From JBHIBC01 sp046758905 (lineage in GTDB: Bacteria; Acidobacteriota; Polarisedimenticolia; Gp22-AA2), in contig JBHIBC010000022.1 of NCBI GenBank assembly GCA_046758905.1, positions 1 to 40,416 of the forward strand: a DNA stretch of 40,416 nucleotides, in the 5' to 3' direction. The notes beneath the pieces are model-generated. The model was not told the DNA's origin. It did no database searches and saw nothing but the letters and a program-made list of their open reading frames with translations. Both the position numbers and the translations under genes were made by a program. Positions 1 to 8,463 of this stretch are shown here, one piece after another. Each line of letters starts with the position of its first letter. Within the stretch, counting starts at the first letter, position 1.

Positions 1-650
1 AAGACCTCGACGGCGACGGCCTGGGCGACGCCTGTGACGACGACGCCGACGGGGACACGTTCACAATAACCGGGTCGGGGAGCCCAATAGAGACGGTGGC
101 CGTCTCCGAGCAGATCGTCGAGGGGACCCGGACCGGAACGCTGGCTGACTCTCAAGCCTCCGATGACATCTACGAAGCGATCGAGGAGATCAGAGTGAAC
201 AACGTCAGCCTCCTCGACGCGCGCTGGAGCTTCGACGTACCGGCCGGCCGGCTCTCGGTGGTGTTCGTGGAGGCATTCCACTCGAGCAACAGCGAAGGCG
301 ATGACTTCGCGCTGTCCTACTCGACCAATGGGGTCACGTTCATCGACATGTTCACGGTCACGAAGACGATCGACGACAACCGGGCGCAGTACTTCGCCTT
401 GCCCGCCGGCACCAGCGGGACGATCGTGATCCGCGCCAGCGACACGAACCGCACTTCGGGGAGGAGGCTCGACATCCTGTTCGTCGATCGGATCCACGTC
501 GTGACCTCGGATCCGGCGGACTGCGACGACCTGGATCCGGCGGTTCATCCCGCCGTCAATGAGGGCCCCCCCGGGGCCGCCACCTGCTCCGATGGGATCG
601 ACAACAACTGCGACGGCCGGATCGACGCTGCCGATGCCAACTGCGGCTAG
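1..650 (+). CDS. Secreted calcium-repeat / MopE-like protein, C-terminal part (5' end outside window)
   Basis: The reading frame is open from base 3, so this is the end of a larger gene. The first visible residues (DLDGDGLGDACDDDADGD) are a thrombospondin type 3 calcium-binding repeat. A beta-sandwich-like stretch of about 130 residues follows, and the protein ends with a Cys/Asp-rich motif (DCDDLDPAVHPAVNE, then CSDGIDNNCDGRID) typical of the MopE-like putative metal-binding motif found in large secreted bacterial proteins. Role: probably a surface or secreted calcium/metal-binding protein; substrate unknown. The next large plus-strand gene (1648-4488) has the same repeats, so the two may be paralogous or functionally linked. 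The first in-frame GTG inside the window (96) is not the true start. Confidence 0.8.
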   Translation, partial: DLDGDGLGDACDDDADGDTFTITGSGSPIETVAVSEQIVEGTRTGTLADSQASDDIYEAIEEIRVNNVSLLDARWSFDVPAGRLSVVFVEAFHSSNSEGDDFALSYSTNGVTFIDMFTVTKTIDDNRAQYFALPAGTSGTIVIRASDTNRTSGRRLDILFVDRIHVVTSDPADCDDLDPAVHPAVNEGPPGAATCSDGIDNNCDGRIDAADANCG

Positions 651-680
651 GAAGAGTCCTTTCCGCCGCCCCATCCATCG

Positions 681-718
681 GCCAAGAAAATAGGAGGCCG
701 AGCCACCGCTCAGCCTCC
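681..718 (-). terminator. Rho-independent terminator for the minus-strand gene 745-1290
   Basis: Bases 693-703 and 708-718 form a stem of about ten base pairs (GGAGGC and GAGC arms, one C/A mismatch) with a CACC loop. Read on the minus strand, the stem is followed at once by TATTTTCTT, a U-rich tract. It sits between two converging genes and has the right polarity for the minus-strand one. On the plus strand no T tract follows, although an A-rich run precedes the stem. Confidence 0.6.
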
Positions 719-744
719 GGATGAGATTCGCGTCTGAATTCCTT

Positions 745-1290
745 CTAGGGAAGCGGCTCCGAGGGGCTCGGCTTGCCGGTGAAACTCACGCAGAAACGCG
801 TGCAGGAGTTGGCTGCGATCCCGAGGTCCTTGCAGCAGACGACGCACTGGCCGTGGTTCTTCGAGAGGGCGACGCAGTCGTCCACGGTCTCCAGCCGCGG
901 CGTGGCGAGTGCGGAGTTCGGTCGGCCCGCGCCACCGATCGACGAGGGGCCCATCAGGAGGAGGGCGGCCTCAGCCTTCCCCCGGGTCACCGGCCGCTCG
1001 GACCAGGACGGCTTGACGGGTGCACCGTAGTGCCCGAGGATCTCGGAGAGCTTCCTCTCGCTCAGAGCGGCCTTCGGATCTCCGAGCGGCACACCGGCCT
1101 TGAGGAGGGCCCTCGCAACCCCCTCGGCCTCGAGGGCGCGCGACTGCCCCGCGGAGGCGGCGAGCATGACCGCGAAATCAGCCACCGTAATCGTCGCCTG
1201 CCGGCCTTTCCCAGTTTCATCGGCCGCGACGGCGGCCATGGGAACGGCTAAAAGGATTGCCAGAGCGAAGAACTGTCGCAGCCTCCTCAT
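745..1290 (-). CDS. Small secreted protein with Cys-rich C-terminus
   Basis: A 181-residue protein of unknown function. It begins with a clear signal peptide (RRLRQFFALAILLAVPMAAVAA), so it is exported. The middle (about residues 30-95, ITVADFAVMLAAS through LSEILGHYG) loosely resembles an S-layer-homology-like helical unit, but I would not name it as such. The last 45 residues carry six cysteines (CVALSKNHGQCVVCC then C and C), suggesting disulfides or a metal site after export. ATG at 1290 is preferred over an in-frame TTG at 1293 because AGGAGG lies 7 nt upstream of it. It is monocistronic, with a promoter candidate upstream and a terminator downstream. Confidence 0.7.
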   Translation of the reverse strand: MRRLRQFFALAILLAVPMAAVAADETGKGRQATITVADFAVMLAASAGQSRALEAEGVARALLKAGVPLGDPKAALSERKLSEILGHYGAPVKPSWSERPVTRGKAEAALLLMGPSSIGGAGRPNSALATPRLETVDDCVALSKNHGQCVVCCKDLGIAANSCTRFCVSFTGKPSPSEPLP

Positions 1291-1341
1291 CAATCACCCT
1301 CCTCGGTCGCTCGCGAAGGTATAGTAATCCTTCCGCGTCCC

Positions 1342-1370
1342 TAAGTACTCCGATCGACAGAATTCGTCAA
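1342..1370 (-). promoter_or_regulatory. Putative promoter of the Cys-rich secreted protein gene
   Basis: On the minus strand TTGACG (1370-1365), a 17-nt spacer and TACTTA (1347-1342) resemble a sigma-70 promoter with a weak -10. The -35 is one arm of a short inverted repeat (CGTCAA at 1365-1370, TTGACG at 1377-1382, six-base spacer), which could be an operator. The gap 1291-1647 is locally AT-richer here and holds no convincing gene. Confidence 0.35.
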
Positions 1371-1569
1371 CATTTTTTGACGACGTTTCGAGCGCGGGGG
1401 GCCCACCGTGCGCCCCGAGCCGCGGCTCGAAGGGCAACGTATTGTGTGTAAACAGGTTACGAATGCCATGGCCCGCGAAGGATGGCCCGCCTGGTCCCCA
1501 CTCCCCCGCGGCTGGAACCGGCGCCTCCGGAGGGGAGGACCCGATCCACGCCCGCTGCGCGGCTTCGGG

Positions 1570-1597
1570 TTGACACCAGCCGTGTCAGTGGTAGATA
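1570..1597 (+). promoter_or_regulatory. Putative promoter of the beta-helix / calcium-repeat protein
   Basis: TTGACA (1570-1575), a 16-nt spacer and an extended -10 TGgTAGATA (1589-1597). The predicted start of transcription near 1604 lies about 44 nt before the proposed TTG start codon, leaving room for the AGGAG ribosome site seen there. The perfect -35 and extended -10 match the pattern at several other genes in this window. Confidence 0.45.
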
Positions 1598-1647
1598 CAG
1601 GGCGAGCCCCGCAGCATGGGGGGCGGCAGGAGGACCAGGAGCACCAC

Positions 1648-4488
1648 TTGCGGGGATCGATACTAGCCACACCGGCCCGGATCGGGACGGCCGCTCTCCT
1701 GTGCGGCTCCCTCTTCGCCGTCGCCCTGCTCGGCACCGCCGAGACGGCGGTGCAGCTCGTCCTGTTCGTCGACGCCAGCAGCTCCTGCAGCGAGTCGTGC
1801 GCCATCACCTGCGGCTGCCCGTCCGGGTGCGGCACGGAGGCCAATCCCTACAGGACGATCCAGGACGCGATCAACGATCTCAACTGTCAGATCATGGACG
1901 GACGCGCCGAAACCGGCACCGTCCGGGTCGCCGCCGGCTATTACCCGGAGAGGATCTTCATCTTTCCCGACATCAACGTCGCCGGCGCCGGGAGCGGACG
2001 CACGATCTTGGACGCTACGGGGCTCGGCCGCAGCGCGGTGATCTTCGCGTCCGGAGGCACGGAGCGCGCCCGGCGAAACTTCTCGATCGAAGGGTTCACC
2101 ATCACGGGCGGCAGCGGTGAGGTCCGCTCCATCGAGGACACCGTCGCCGGGGGCGGCGTCTTCATCTTCGGGGACGCCGTGGTCACAAACAATGAGATCA
2201 CCGGCAACATCTTGAGCGGCAGTCAGAAGGACTGGCTCGGCGCGGGCATCTACATCGCCTATGGGAACCCGATCATCGCCGGCAACACGATCGGCGGCAA
2301 CATCTCCAGGCCGCCCGCGAAGGGCGGCAGCCTCCTCGCCTTCGGGCTAGGCGGCGGGATCTTCTCCCTCAACGACAGCTCATCCGTGCAGATCGTCGGC
2401 AACCTGATCCACGACAACGTCGCGGATGCGGAGATCGGACGGGGTGGCGGCATCCGGGTAAGGGCCGGCCCGGAAACGATCATCAGCCGTAACGTCATCG
2501 TCGGCAACCGGGCTTCTACGTCCGGAGGAGCCATGAGCCTCTATGGGGAGCTCCGGACGGACGGGAATCTGATCTACGGCAACAGCGCCGGCCTCGCCGG
2601 TGGCGGGCTCGATCTGCTGAATGCGACCGCGGTCATCACGCTCAATACCATCGTCGGCAACGCTTTGACCGAGACGACCGCCCCGGTGGGGTTCACCTAT
2701 GGGGTGGGGGCGGGCGTCTACACCGCCAGCACCCTGCCTCCTCCGGATAACACGCCGGTACGGATCAGCAACAACCTGATCGTCGGGAACTCGACCATCG
2801 AGGGTGGGGCGGGGGCGGGCCTGTTCGCTTATTTCTCCTATCCCGCAGTGCTCCACAATCTTTTCGCGGACAATGTCCTCCGAACGGGCGTGCCCTCCGA
2901 GATCGGCGGGGACTTCTCCTCCGGCGAGGTCATCGGCCTCGACGGCAACATTTCCGAGGCGCCCGCTCTCGTGCGGCAGCCACTCTTCTACGACGTCACC
3001 ATCGGATCCTCCAACACTTCGACCCTGCTGCTGCAGGACGTATCCCGCTTCCATGTCGACGACATCATCGAGTACGACCGCGATCTGACACCCAGGAGGG
3101 TGACCTCGATCAACACCAGCAAGAACTCGATGTCGATCGCCCCGTCGCTCGACTCGGGCAGCGAGGCACATCGCCTGGTGGCCGATTGGGGCCAGCTGGC
3201 CGACCTCGGCCCCGATTTCCACTTGCTGCCGGCCTCGCCGGCCGTGGACGCCGGCACCAACAACGATCTTATGCCCCTGGACCTCGAGGGGAATCCACGC
3301 CCGGCAGACGGCGACGAGGACGGCGTGGCGGTCGTCGATATCGGCGCCCTCGAGCTGGTGCCTCCCGACCTCGACGGCGACGGGGTGCCCGACGGGGCCG
3401 ACTGCGCCCCCGCGGTGGGAAGCGCCTGGCGGCTGCCCGACGCCGTGGGATCGACCCTCCGAGTGTCGGCCTTCGCGGGGGAAAACCTGGGCTGGACCGC
3501 CGCCGCCCAGGGAAACGTCTACAATGTCTACCGCGGATCGTTCGACGCCGCCGGGTTCTCCTACGGCCACACCTGTCTCGAGAGCGGCTCGACCGACACC
3601 TTCTCTGTGGACCCCGGACAGCCGCCCGCGGGGGCCGTGTTCTACTACCTCGTCTCCGCGGCCAACCGCTGCGGGGAGGGCTCTCTCGGGGCGGACGCGG
3701 GGGGCCTCCAGAGGCCCAATCCCTCCCCCTGCGTGGTGCCGGAGGCGGACGGAGACGGGGACGGAGTGCCCGACCTGGACGACGGCTGTCCGATGACGGC
3801 CAGCCCCGACCAGACGGACAGCGACCGGGACGGCCGAGCGGACGCGTGCGACAACTGCGACCTCGCGTCCAACCCGGAGCAAGCCGACTTCAACGGCGAC
3901 GGGACCGGCGACGCCTGCCAGGACTCCGACGCCGACGGTCTACTCGACGCTCTGGACTGCGCGCCGGCGGTGGGCCATCAGACGAGCCCGCCCCCGGAGG
4001 TGCCGCCCGATCTGCAGGCCGGGGGACCGGGGGGCGCCACCCTGCTGGCCTGGCCGATGGTATCCCAGAGTCCGGTCTACGACCTGTACCGCGGCCTAAT
4101 CCAGCCCACCGGCGCCTGGATCTACAACCACTTCTGCCACGACGGCGGTCTCATCGAGCCGCGCAGCGTCGAAGGCGCCGTGCCGCCGCCCGGGACGGCC
4201 TTCTACTACCTCGTTTCGGGACGGAATGCTTGCGGCTCGGGGCCCCTGGGGACCCGGTCGGACGGGGATCCCATACCCCTGCCCATCGCCTGCCCTGTTC
4301 CGTTTTCCGACGCCGACGACGACGGGATACCTGACGAGGCGGACGACTGTCCCGCCTCGTTCAACCCCGGGCAGGAGGATCTCGACGCCGACAGCCGCGG
4401 AGACGCCTGCGACAACTGCCCCGACATCGCCAATCCCGATCAGGCCGACGCGGACGGCGACGGCAGGGGCGACGCCTGCCAGCCGTGA
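1648..4488 (+). CDS. Large secreted parallel beta-helix protein with thrombospondin type 3 repeats
   Basis: About 946 residues. I choose TTG 1648 because AGGAG (1637-1641) lies 6 nt upstream and the translation then starts with a signal peptide; the open frame back to 1408 is not protein-like. Residues about 35-470 look like a right-handed parallel beta-helix (PbH1 type): repeated short strands with N/G turns such as GNTIGGN, NNEITGN and SNNLIVGN, plus a YRTIQDAI entry motif seen in pectate-lyase-like folds. From about residue 573 there are thrombospondin type 3 repeats (DLDGDGVPDG; the DACDNC type) alternating with two copies of a roughly 90-residue module with paired YNVYRG / YDLYRG and FYYLVS motifs, possibly fibronectin-III-like. 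Probably a calcium-stabilised surface or secreted protein; enzymatic activity cannot be assigned. Its stop overlaps sequence just upstream of the next gene. Confidence 0.82.
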   Translation: MRGSILATPARIGTAALLCGSLFAVALLGTAETAVQLVLFVDASSSCSESCAITCGCPSGCGTEANPYRTIQDAINDLNCQIMDGRAETGTVRVAAGYYPERIFIFPDINVAGAGSGRTILDATGLGRSAVIFASGGTERARRNFSIEGFTITGGSGEVRSIEDTVAGGGVFIFGDAVVTNNEITGNILSGSQKDWLGAGIYIAYGNPIIAGNTIGGNISRPPAKGGSLLAFGLGGGIFSLNDSSSVQIVGNLIHDNVADAEIGRGGGIRVRAGPETIISRNVIVGNRASTSGGAMSLYGELRTDGNLIYGNSAGLAGGGLDLLNATAVITLNTIVGNALTETTAPVGFTYGVGAGVYTASTLPPPDNTPVRISNNLIVGNSTIEGGAGAGLFAYFSYPAVLHNLFADNVLRTGVPSEIGGDFSSGEVIGLDGNISEAPALVRQPLFYDVTIGSSNTSTLLLQDVSRFHVDDIIEYDRDLTPRRVTSINTSKNSMSIAPSLDSGSEAHRLVADWGQLADLGPDFHLLPASPAVDAGTNNDLMPLDLEGNPRPADGDEDGVAVVDIGALELVPPDLDGDGVPDGADCAPAVGSAWRLPDAVGSTLRVSAFAGENLGWTAAAQGNVYNVYRGSFDAAGFSYGHTCLESGSTDTFSVDPGQPPAGAVFYYLVSAANRCGEGSLGADAGGLQRPNPSPCVVPEADGDGDGVPDLDDGCPMTASPDQTDSDRDGRADACDNCDLASNPEQADFNGDGTGDACQDSDADGLLDALDCAPAVGHQTSPPPEVPPDLQAGGPGGATLLAWPMVSQSPVYDLYRGLIQPTGAWIYNHFCHDGGLIEPRSVEGAVPPPGTAFYYLVSGRNACGSGPLGTRSDGDPIPLPIACPVPFSDADDDGIPDEADDCPASFNPGQEDLDADSRGDACDNCPDIANPDQADADGDGRGDACQP

Positions 4489-4508
4489 TCGCTCCCTCTC
4501 CCGCGCCC

Positions 4509-4517
4509 TGTGATAAC
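4509..4517 (+). promoter_or_regulatory. Extended -10 element of the M24 peptidase gene
   Basis: TGtGATAAC at 4509-4517 is an extended -10. Transcription would start near 4524, only about 3 nt before ATG 4527. No Shine-Dalgarno precedes that ATG, consistent with a near-leaderless mRNA. The -35 region is unremarkable. Confidence 0.35.
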
Positions 4518-4526
4518 TTACCCTCC

Positions 4527-5699
4527 ATGGACCTGGCCGGCATCCAGCGAAGCCTCACAGAGTGCTCCCTCGACGGCTGGCTGCTGTACGACTTCCACGG
4601 CAGCAACCCCATCGCGCGCGGGGTGATCGGCCTCGGGCCCGACCGCATCAGCACTCGACGCTGGTTCGGGCTGGTGCCGGCATCGGGAGAGCCCATCTGG
4701 CTCCACCACGCCATCGAGGCGCACCTGTTCGCCCGCCTGCCCGGACGCCGCCTGGCGTTCGTGGGCTACCGCGAGCTGCGGGAGAAGCTGCGCCGGATCC
4801 TCGCCGGGCTGAAGACCGTGGCCATGGAGTACGTCCCCGCCGGAGCCATCCCGTACGTCTCCCGAGTGGACGCCGGGACGGTGGAGCTGGTTCGGGAGGC
4901 CGGCCCGGAGGTCGTCAGCAGCGCCGACTTGGTGCAGCACTTCGAGGCCAGGTGGAGCCCGGAGGGGCTCGCCTCCCACCGCAGGGCCGTGCGGGCGCTC
5001 ACCGAGGTCCTGCACGCGACCCTCGACGAGGTCGGGCGGGTGGTGCGCGCCGGCGGCTCGATCGACGAGTACGGGCTGCAGCAATTCATGGGAGCCCAGT
5101 TCCGCGCCCGCCGCATGCACTTCGAGCCGCCCATCGTCGCCGTCAACGCCCACAGCGGTAACCCGCATTACGAGCCCCGACGCGCCGGGAGTGCGTTGAT
5201 CCGGAGGGGCGACCTGCTCCTTCTGGACCTGTGGTGCCGGGAACAGGGCGAGGAGTCGATCTGGGCCGATATCACGTGGATGGCCTACCTCGGTCCGACG
5301 GTCCCCGACCGCCATCGGGAGATCTGGGAGATCGTCGCCGGGGCGCGGGACGCCGCGGTAGCCTTCCTGAAGGAACGGGCCGCCCGGGGCGAGGTGATCC
5401 ACGGCGCGGAGGTTGACGACGTGGCGCGTGAGCACATCCGGCGGCGGGGATACGCCGAGCGGTTTCTGCACCGCACCGGGCACAGCATCGGCCGCGAGGT
5501 CCACGGCAATGGCTGCAACATCGACAACCTGGAGACGGTCGACGCCCGCCGGCTGATCCCCCGCACGGGCTTCTCGATCGAGCCCGGGATCTACCTCCAG
5601 GACTTCGGCGTACGCAGCGAGATCGACGTGTACATGGACGAGCGGAGCGCCGAGGTCACCACCCCGGTCCAGGACCGGATCATCCCCCTGCTCCCCTGA
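4527..5699 (+). CDS. M24 family Xaa-Pro aminopeptidase-type metallopeptidase
   Basis: A 390-residue cytosolic protein with an N-terminal creatinase-like domain (about 1-155) and a C-terminal pita-bread peptidase domain. All five canonical metal ligands are visible: Asp234 (LLLLDLW), Asp248 (WADITW), His319 (RTGHSIG), Glu352 (IEPGIY) and Glu365 (RSEIDV). It should therefore bind two divalent metals and cleave X-Pro bonds at peptide N-termini or a related substrate. No signal peptide. ATG 4527 is chosen because the family alignment begins at MDLAGIQ; the frame runs back to a GTG at 4485. It is followed at once by a converging gene. A second, very different M24 protein lies at 26994. Confidence 0.88.
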   Translation: MDLAGIQRSLTECSLDGWLLYDFHGSNPIARGVIGLGPDRISTRRWFGLVPASGEPIWLHHAIEAHLFARLPGRRLAFVGYRELREKLRRILAGLKTVAMEYVPAGAIPYVSRVDAGTVELVREAGPEVVSSADLVQHFEARWSPEGLASHRRAVRALTEVLHATLDEVGRVVRAGGSIDEYGLQQFMGAQFRARRMHFEPPIVAVNAHSGNPHYEPRRAGSALIRRGDLLLLDLWCREQGEESIWADITWMAYLGPTVPDRHREIWEIVAGARDAAVAFLKERAARGEVIHGAEVDDVAREHIRRRGYAERFLHRTGHSIGREVHGNGCNIDNLETVDARRLIPRTGFSIEPGIYLQDFGVRSEIDVYMDERSAEVTTPVQDRIIPLLP

Positions 5700-5720
5700 C
5701 GCTCCTGGAGACTTCCCGGC

Positions 5721-6203
5721 CTAGCGCGGTCGGAAGCCGCGGAAACCGCGCTCCATCAGCACCACGATCCGGGCGAACTCGTCGAAGCTCGGGTGGTCCA
5801 GGACCATCTGCTCGATCAGCTCCTCGCCCCAGCGGGGGTGCCGGCTGTAGGCGAGCCGGAAGAGGATCTCGCGCTCGGGAGCGTCGGGGCTCTCCTTCCT
5901 CAGGACATCGAACTGACGGCGGAGCAGACGGCGCTGAAACCAGACGCTCCGGATGGCCAGATGGTAGGCCCAGGCCGGCGCCAGGATGCCGATCACTGCC
6001 GCGCCGACGGCCGGGGCCGCGGCGAGCTGGATGAGAAGTCCCGTCAGGATCAGGACCCACCGGGAGGAGCTGAGCAGCCGGTCGAAACCGGGGCGGCGGG
6101 CGATCGTCGGCCGGTCGAAGAACGGCCTCGCCCTCAGGTTGGCCCTCCAAAGCCCAGCGACGAGCCCCGCGATCAGCAGGACGAACCCCGCAGCCAGCCT
6201 CAC
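5721..6203 (-). CDS. Small membrane protein at the end of the hpn operon
   Basis: A 160-residue protein of unknown family. Residues 1-20 (RLAAGFVLLIAGLVAGLW) form one membrane helix, and residues about 48-80 (WVLILTGLLIQLAAAPAVGA, then AVIGILAPAWAYHLAI) form one or two more. The remaining 75 residues are charged and helical and probably cytoplasmic (REILFRLAYSRHPRWGEELI). GTG 6203 overlaps the hpnE stop (GTGA) and has a GAGGGG ribosome site, so it is probably translationally coupled to hpnE. The position suggests a link to squalene/hopanoid or membrane metabolism, but nothing in the sequence proves it. Confidence 0.7.
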   Translation of the reverse strand: MRLAAGFVLLIAGLVAGLWRANLRARPFFDRPTIARRPGFDRLLSSSRWVLILTGLLIQLAAAPAVGAAVIGILAPAWAYHLAIRSVWFQRRLLRRQFDVLRKESPDAPEREILFRLAYSRHPRWGEELIEQMVLDHPSFDEFARIVVLMERGFRGFRPR

Positions 6204-7567
6204 CCGGCCCCCTCGGTCACCTGTCCGGCGCACGCATGCCCCGACAGCGCGGCTCCCTCGACGGTCGCCGGCAACCCGGTCGCCGTCCAGTCGCCGGCGA
6301 GATGGAGCCCACGATACGGCGTCCGGAAGCTCGGCCTGCATCGCATGCTGCCGGGAAGGGGCGAAATGGTCGCCCTCTTCTCCTTGATCACCATGGCGTG
6401 CCGCAGGGGCGCCCGGCGCGAGCGCGGGAAGAAGGCGTGTAGCTCCTCGAGGGAGGACCGGATGAGCGTCTCCTTGGGGCGATCGACCACGTCCCGCGCG
6501 GCGCTGCGGACCATCGTGACGCCGTGCAGCCCTCCCCGTCCCCCCTCATGCCCGCCCCGGTTGAAGACCCACTGCCAGGTGCCGCCGATGAGGCCGGCGA
6601 ACTTCAGCTGGAGCACCGGCGCGCCGAACCACAGGTACACGGACACGATCGGCGTCGTCTCGAGGCGCGACGCCCGGGAGAAGAACGGGTCGGCGGCTAC
6701 GTCAGGCATGAGCATCTCCAGCAGGTCCGCCGGCGGGACCGCCACCACCAGAGAGGGGGCCGCCAGGCGCGCGCCGTCGGCCAGCATCACGCCCGCGCAC
6801 CGGTCGCGCTCGACCAGCACCCGGCGGACCTGGGCGCGAAGGCGTAGCTCCGATCCCCTCGCGCGCAGGTACCGAGCCGCTGGCTCGGCGTACAGGTCGC
6901 TCAGGCCGACGCGCGCCAGGCCAAGACGGGCGTCCTGCGGCCCTGAGAGTAGGGCGCCGCGCAGCACCGGCAGGAACATCGCCGCGGAAGCGCGCTCGGG
7001 GCTCTCGTTCAGAGCGGCGATCGCCAGGGGACGCCAAATGCGGCGGCTCGCCTCCTCCGATTGGTCCAGATCGCGGAGCAGGCTGGCGACCGTCCTGTCG
7101 TCGAAGGCGGCGTCGCCGCCGCCCCGTCCGGACCGGCGCGCCGCCCGCGCCACGCGGAACAGGGACAGCCGGTCCCGGGCACTCAGCCCGGGGAAGCCCA
7201 GGAGGCCGAGGGACAGGTCCAGCGGGTGCGGGAGGAGCGCGGGGAGGCGGAAGACACGCAGCCGGCCTCCCCGCTCGACGAACGGGACCTCGAGCCGTGA
7301 CTGCAGCTCCAGCGCCCCGCCGGTGCCGAGCCGGTCCAGGAGGCGCCGGGTCTCCCGGTAGCACCCGATGAAGAGGTGCTGCCCGTTGTCCACCACGGAC
7401 CCGGTATCCGGATCGATCCAGGAGCGAGCCCTGCCCCCGAGATACGGCCGCGCCTCGAGGAGCACGATCCGGGCGCCCGCTTCCGCCAGAGCCGTGCCGG
7501 CGGCAAGGCCGGCCACTCCCCCGCCCACCACGATGGCGTCGGGAGCGCCTCCGGTGATCGCGCCCAC
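6200..7567 (-). CDS. hpnE: Hydroxysqualene dehydroxylase HpnE
   Basis: A 455-residue FAD-dependent amine-oxidase-fold enzyme. The N-terminus carries the dinucleotide-binding motif (VVGGGVAGLAAGTALAEAG), followed by LLEARPYLGGRARSW and the family-typical VDNGQHLFIGCY. The C-terminal FAD motif is GLHLAGDWTATGLPATVEGA. HpnE reductively removes the hydroxyl of hydroxysqualene to give squalene, the third step of the bacterial HpnC-HpnD-HpnE route. It starts 3 nt after the end of hpnD and ends in a GTGA overlap with a small membrane protein gene. Length is normal for the family. The triad with hpnC and hpnD makes this assignment firm. Confidence 0.92.
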   Translation of the reverse strand: MGAITGGAPDAIVVGGGVAGLAAGTALAEAGARIVLLEARPYLGGRARSWIDPDTGSVVDNGQHLFIGCYRETRRLLDRLGTGGALELQSRLEVPFVERGGRLRVFRLPALLPHPLDLSLGLLGFPGLSARDRLSLFRVARAARRSGRGGGDAAFDDRTVASLLRDLDQSEEASRRIWRPLAIAALNESPERASAAMFLPVLRGALLSGPQDARLGLARVGLSDLYAEPAARYLRARGSELRLRAQVRRVLVERDRCAGVMLADGARLAAPSLVVAVPPADLLEMLMPDVAADPFFSRASRLETTPIVSVYLWFGAPVLQLKFAGLIGGTWQWVFNRGGHEGGRGGLHGVTMVRSAARDVVDRPKETLIRSSLEELHAFFPRSRRAPLRHAMVIKEKRATISPLPGSMRCRPSFRTPYRGLHLAGDWTATGLPATVEGAALSGHACAGQVTEGAG

Positions 7568-7569
7568 AG

Positions 7570-8463
7570 TCAGCTCCGGACCTGCCCCGTGATGCGGGCC
7601 TTCAGGGCCAGTCCGATCTGCTGCAGGCGCGGGACGCGGATGCGCCGATCGAATACCCGGAACCCGACCGCCTCGATCCGCCGCAGCAGCCGGCGGTATA
7701 TCGCCGCCATGACGCGGGCCGCAAGGAGCCGGGCGCGCTCGGCCTCGGGGAACTGCGCTGCCGCGCGCTCGAAGTGGCGCTCGGCCCGGCGGGCCTGGTG
7801 CTGCATCAGGGCCAAGAAGGCCGGATTGTGTACGCCCGCCAGAAGCTCCCCCTCGCTGTACCCGAAGGCGGCCATCTCCTCCAGGGGGACGTAGATCCGG
7901 TCGCGCAGGGCGTCGTCCTTCAGATCCCTCAGGATATTGGTGAGCTGCAGCGCGATCCCCAGATCGATGGCATAGTCACGGCTCTTCGGGTGGCGACACC
8001 CGAAGATCGACAGGCAGATGATCCCGATCGTGGAGGCCACCCGGTAACAGTAGTCGCGCAGGTCATTGAAGGTGCTGTAGCGCGTTCTGTAGAGATCCAT
8101 CTCAACGCCGTCGAGCAGGTCGTCGAGCGGCTGGCGCGGGATCCCGAACCGATCGATGGCGTCCTTCAGCTCCCGGGTCATCGGGATTGTCGGCCAGCCG
8201 CTGTAACAGCGGTCGATCTCCTGCCGGTAGAACGCCAGCTCCGAGGCGGCACCTGCGTCCGGTGCGGGCCCCGTCCGGCCACCCCGTCCCCCGGCGGGGA
8301 GGTGCCCCGGCTCCTCGTCGGCGATGTCGTCGATGACCCGGCAGAAACTGTAGACCGCCTCGATCCCCCGGCGCTGGTCCCGGGGCAGCAGGCCGAAGGA
8401 ATAATGGAACGACGACCCGACCGAGGGGCGCGCTTCGCGGCCGCGTTCGCCGCTCGCGATCAC
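7570..8463 (-). CDS. hpnD: Presqualene diphosphate synthase HpnD
   Basis: A 297-residue trans-isoprenyl diphosphate synthase of the squalene/phytoene synthase family. The first Asp-rich motif is D45-D49 (VIDDIADEE) and the second is in LQLTNILRDLKDDALRDRIY. It condenses two farnesyl diphosphates to presqualene diphosphate. GTG 8463 overlaps the hpnC stop (GTGA), implying translational coupling. The open frame continues much further upstream, but that part is antisense-frame noise over hpnC (Arg/Pro/Gly-rich with no homology pattern). I distinguish HpnD from HpnC by gene order and by the DRIYVPLEEM segment. Confidence 0.9.
   Translation of the reverse strand: MIASGERGREARPSVGSSFHYSFGLLPRDQRRGIEAVYSFCRVIDDIADEEPGHLPAGGRGGRTGPAPDAGAASELAFYRQEIDRCYSGWPTIPMTRELKDAIDRFGIPRQPLDDLLDGVEMDLYRTRYSTFNDLRDYCYRVASTIGIICLSIFGCRHPKSRDYAIDLGIALQLTNILRDLKDDALRDRIYVPLEEMAAFGYSEGELLAGVHNPAFLALMQHQARRAERHFERAAAQFPEAERARLLAARVMAAIYRRLLRRIEAVGFRVFDRRIRVPRLQQIGLALKARITGQVRS

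Noticed and set aside
1408..1647. Upstream extension of the beta-helix protein frame
   Set aside because: No signal peptide would be at the N-terminus, composition is noise-like, and a good promoter (1570-1597) lies inside it.
2380..3882. A 500-codon open frame on the minus strand
   Set aside because: Antisense to the beta-helix / calcium-repeat protein; regular codon bias of the plus-strand gene explains the open frame.
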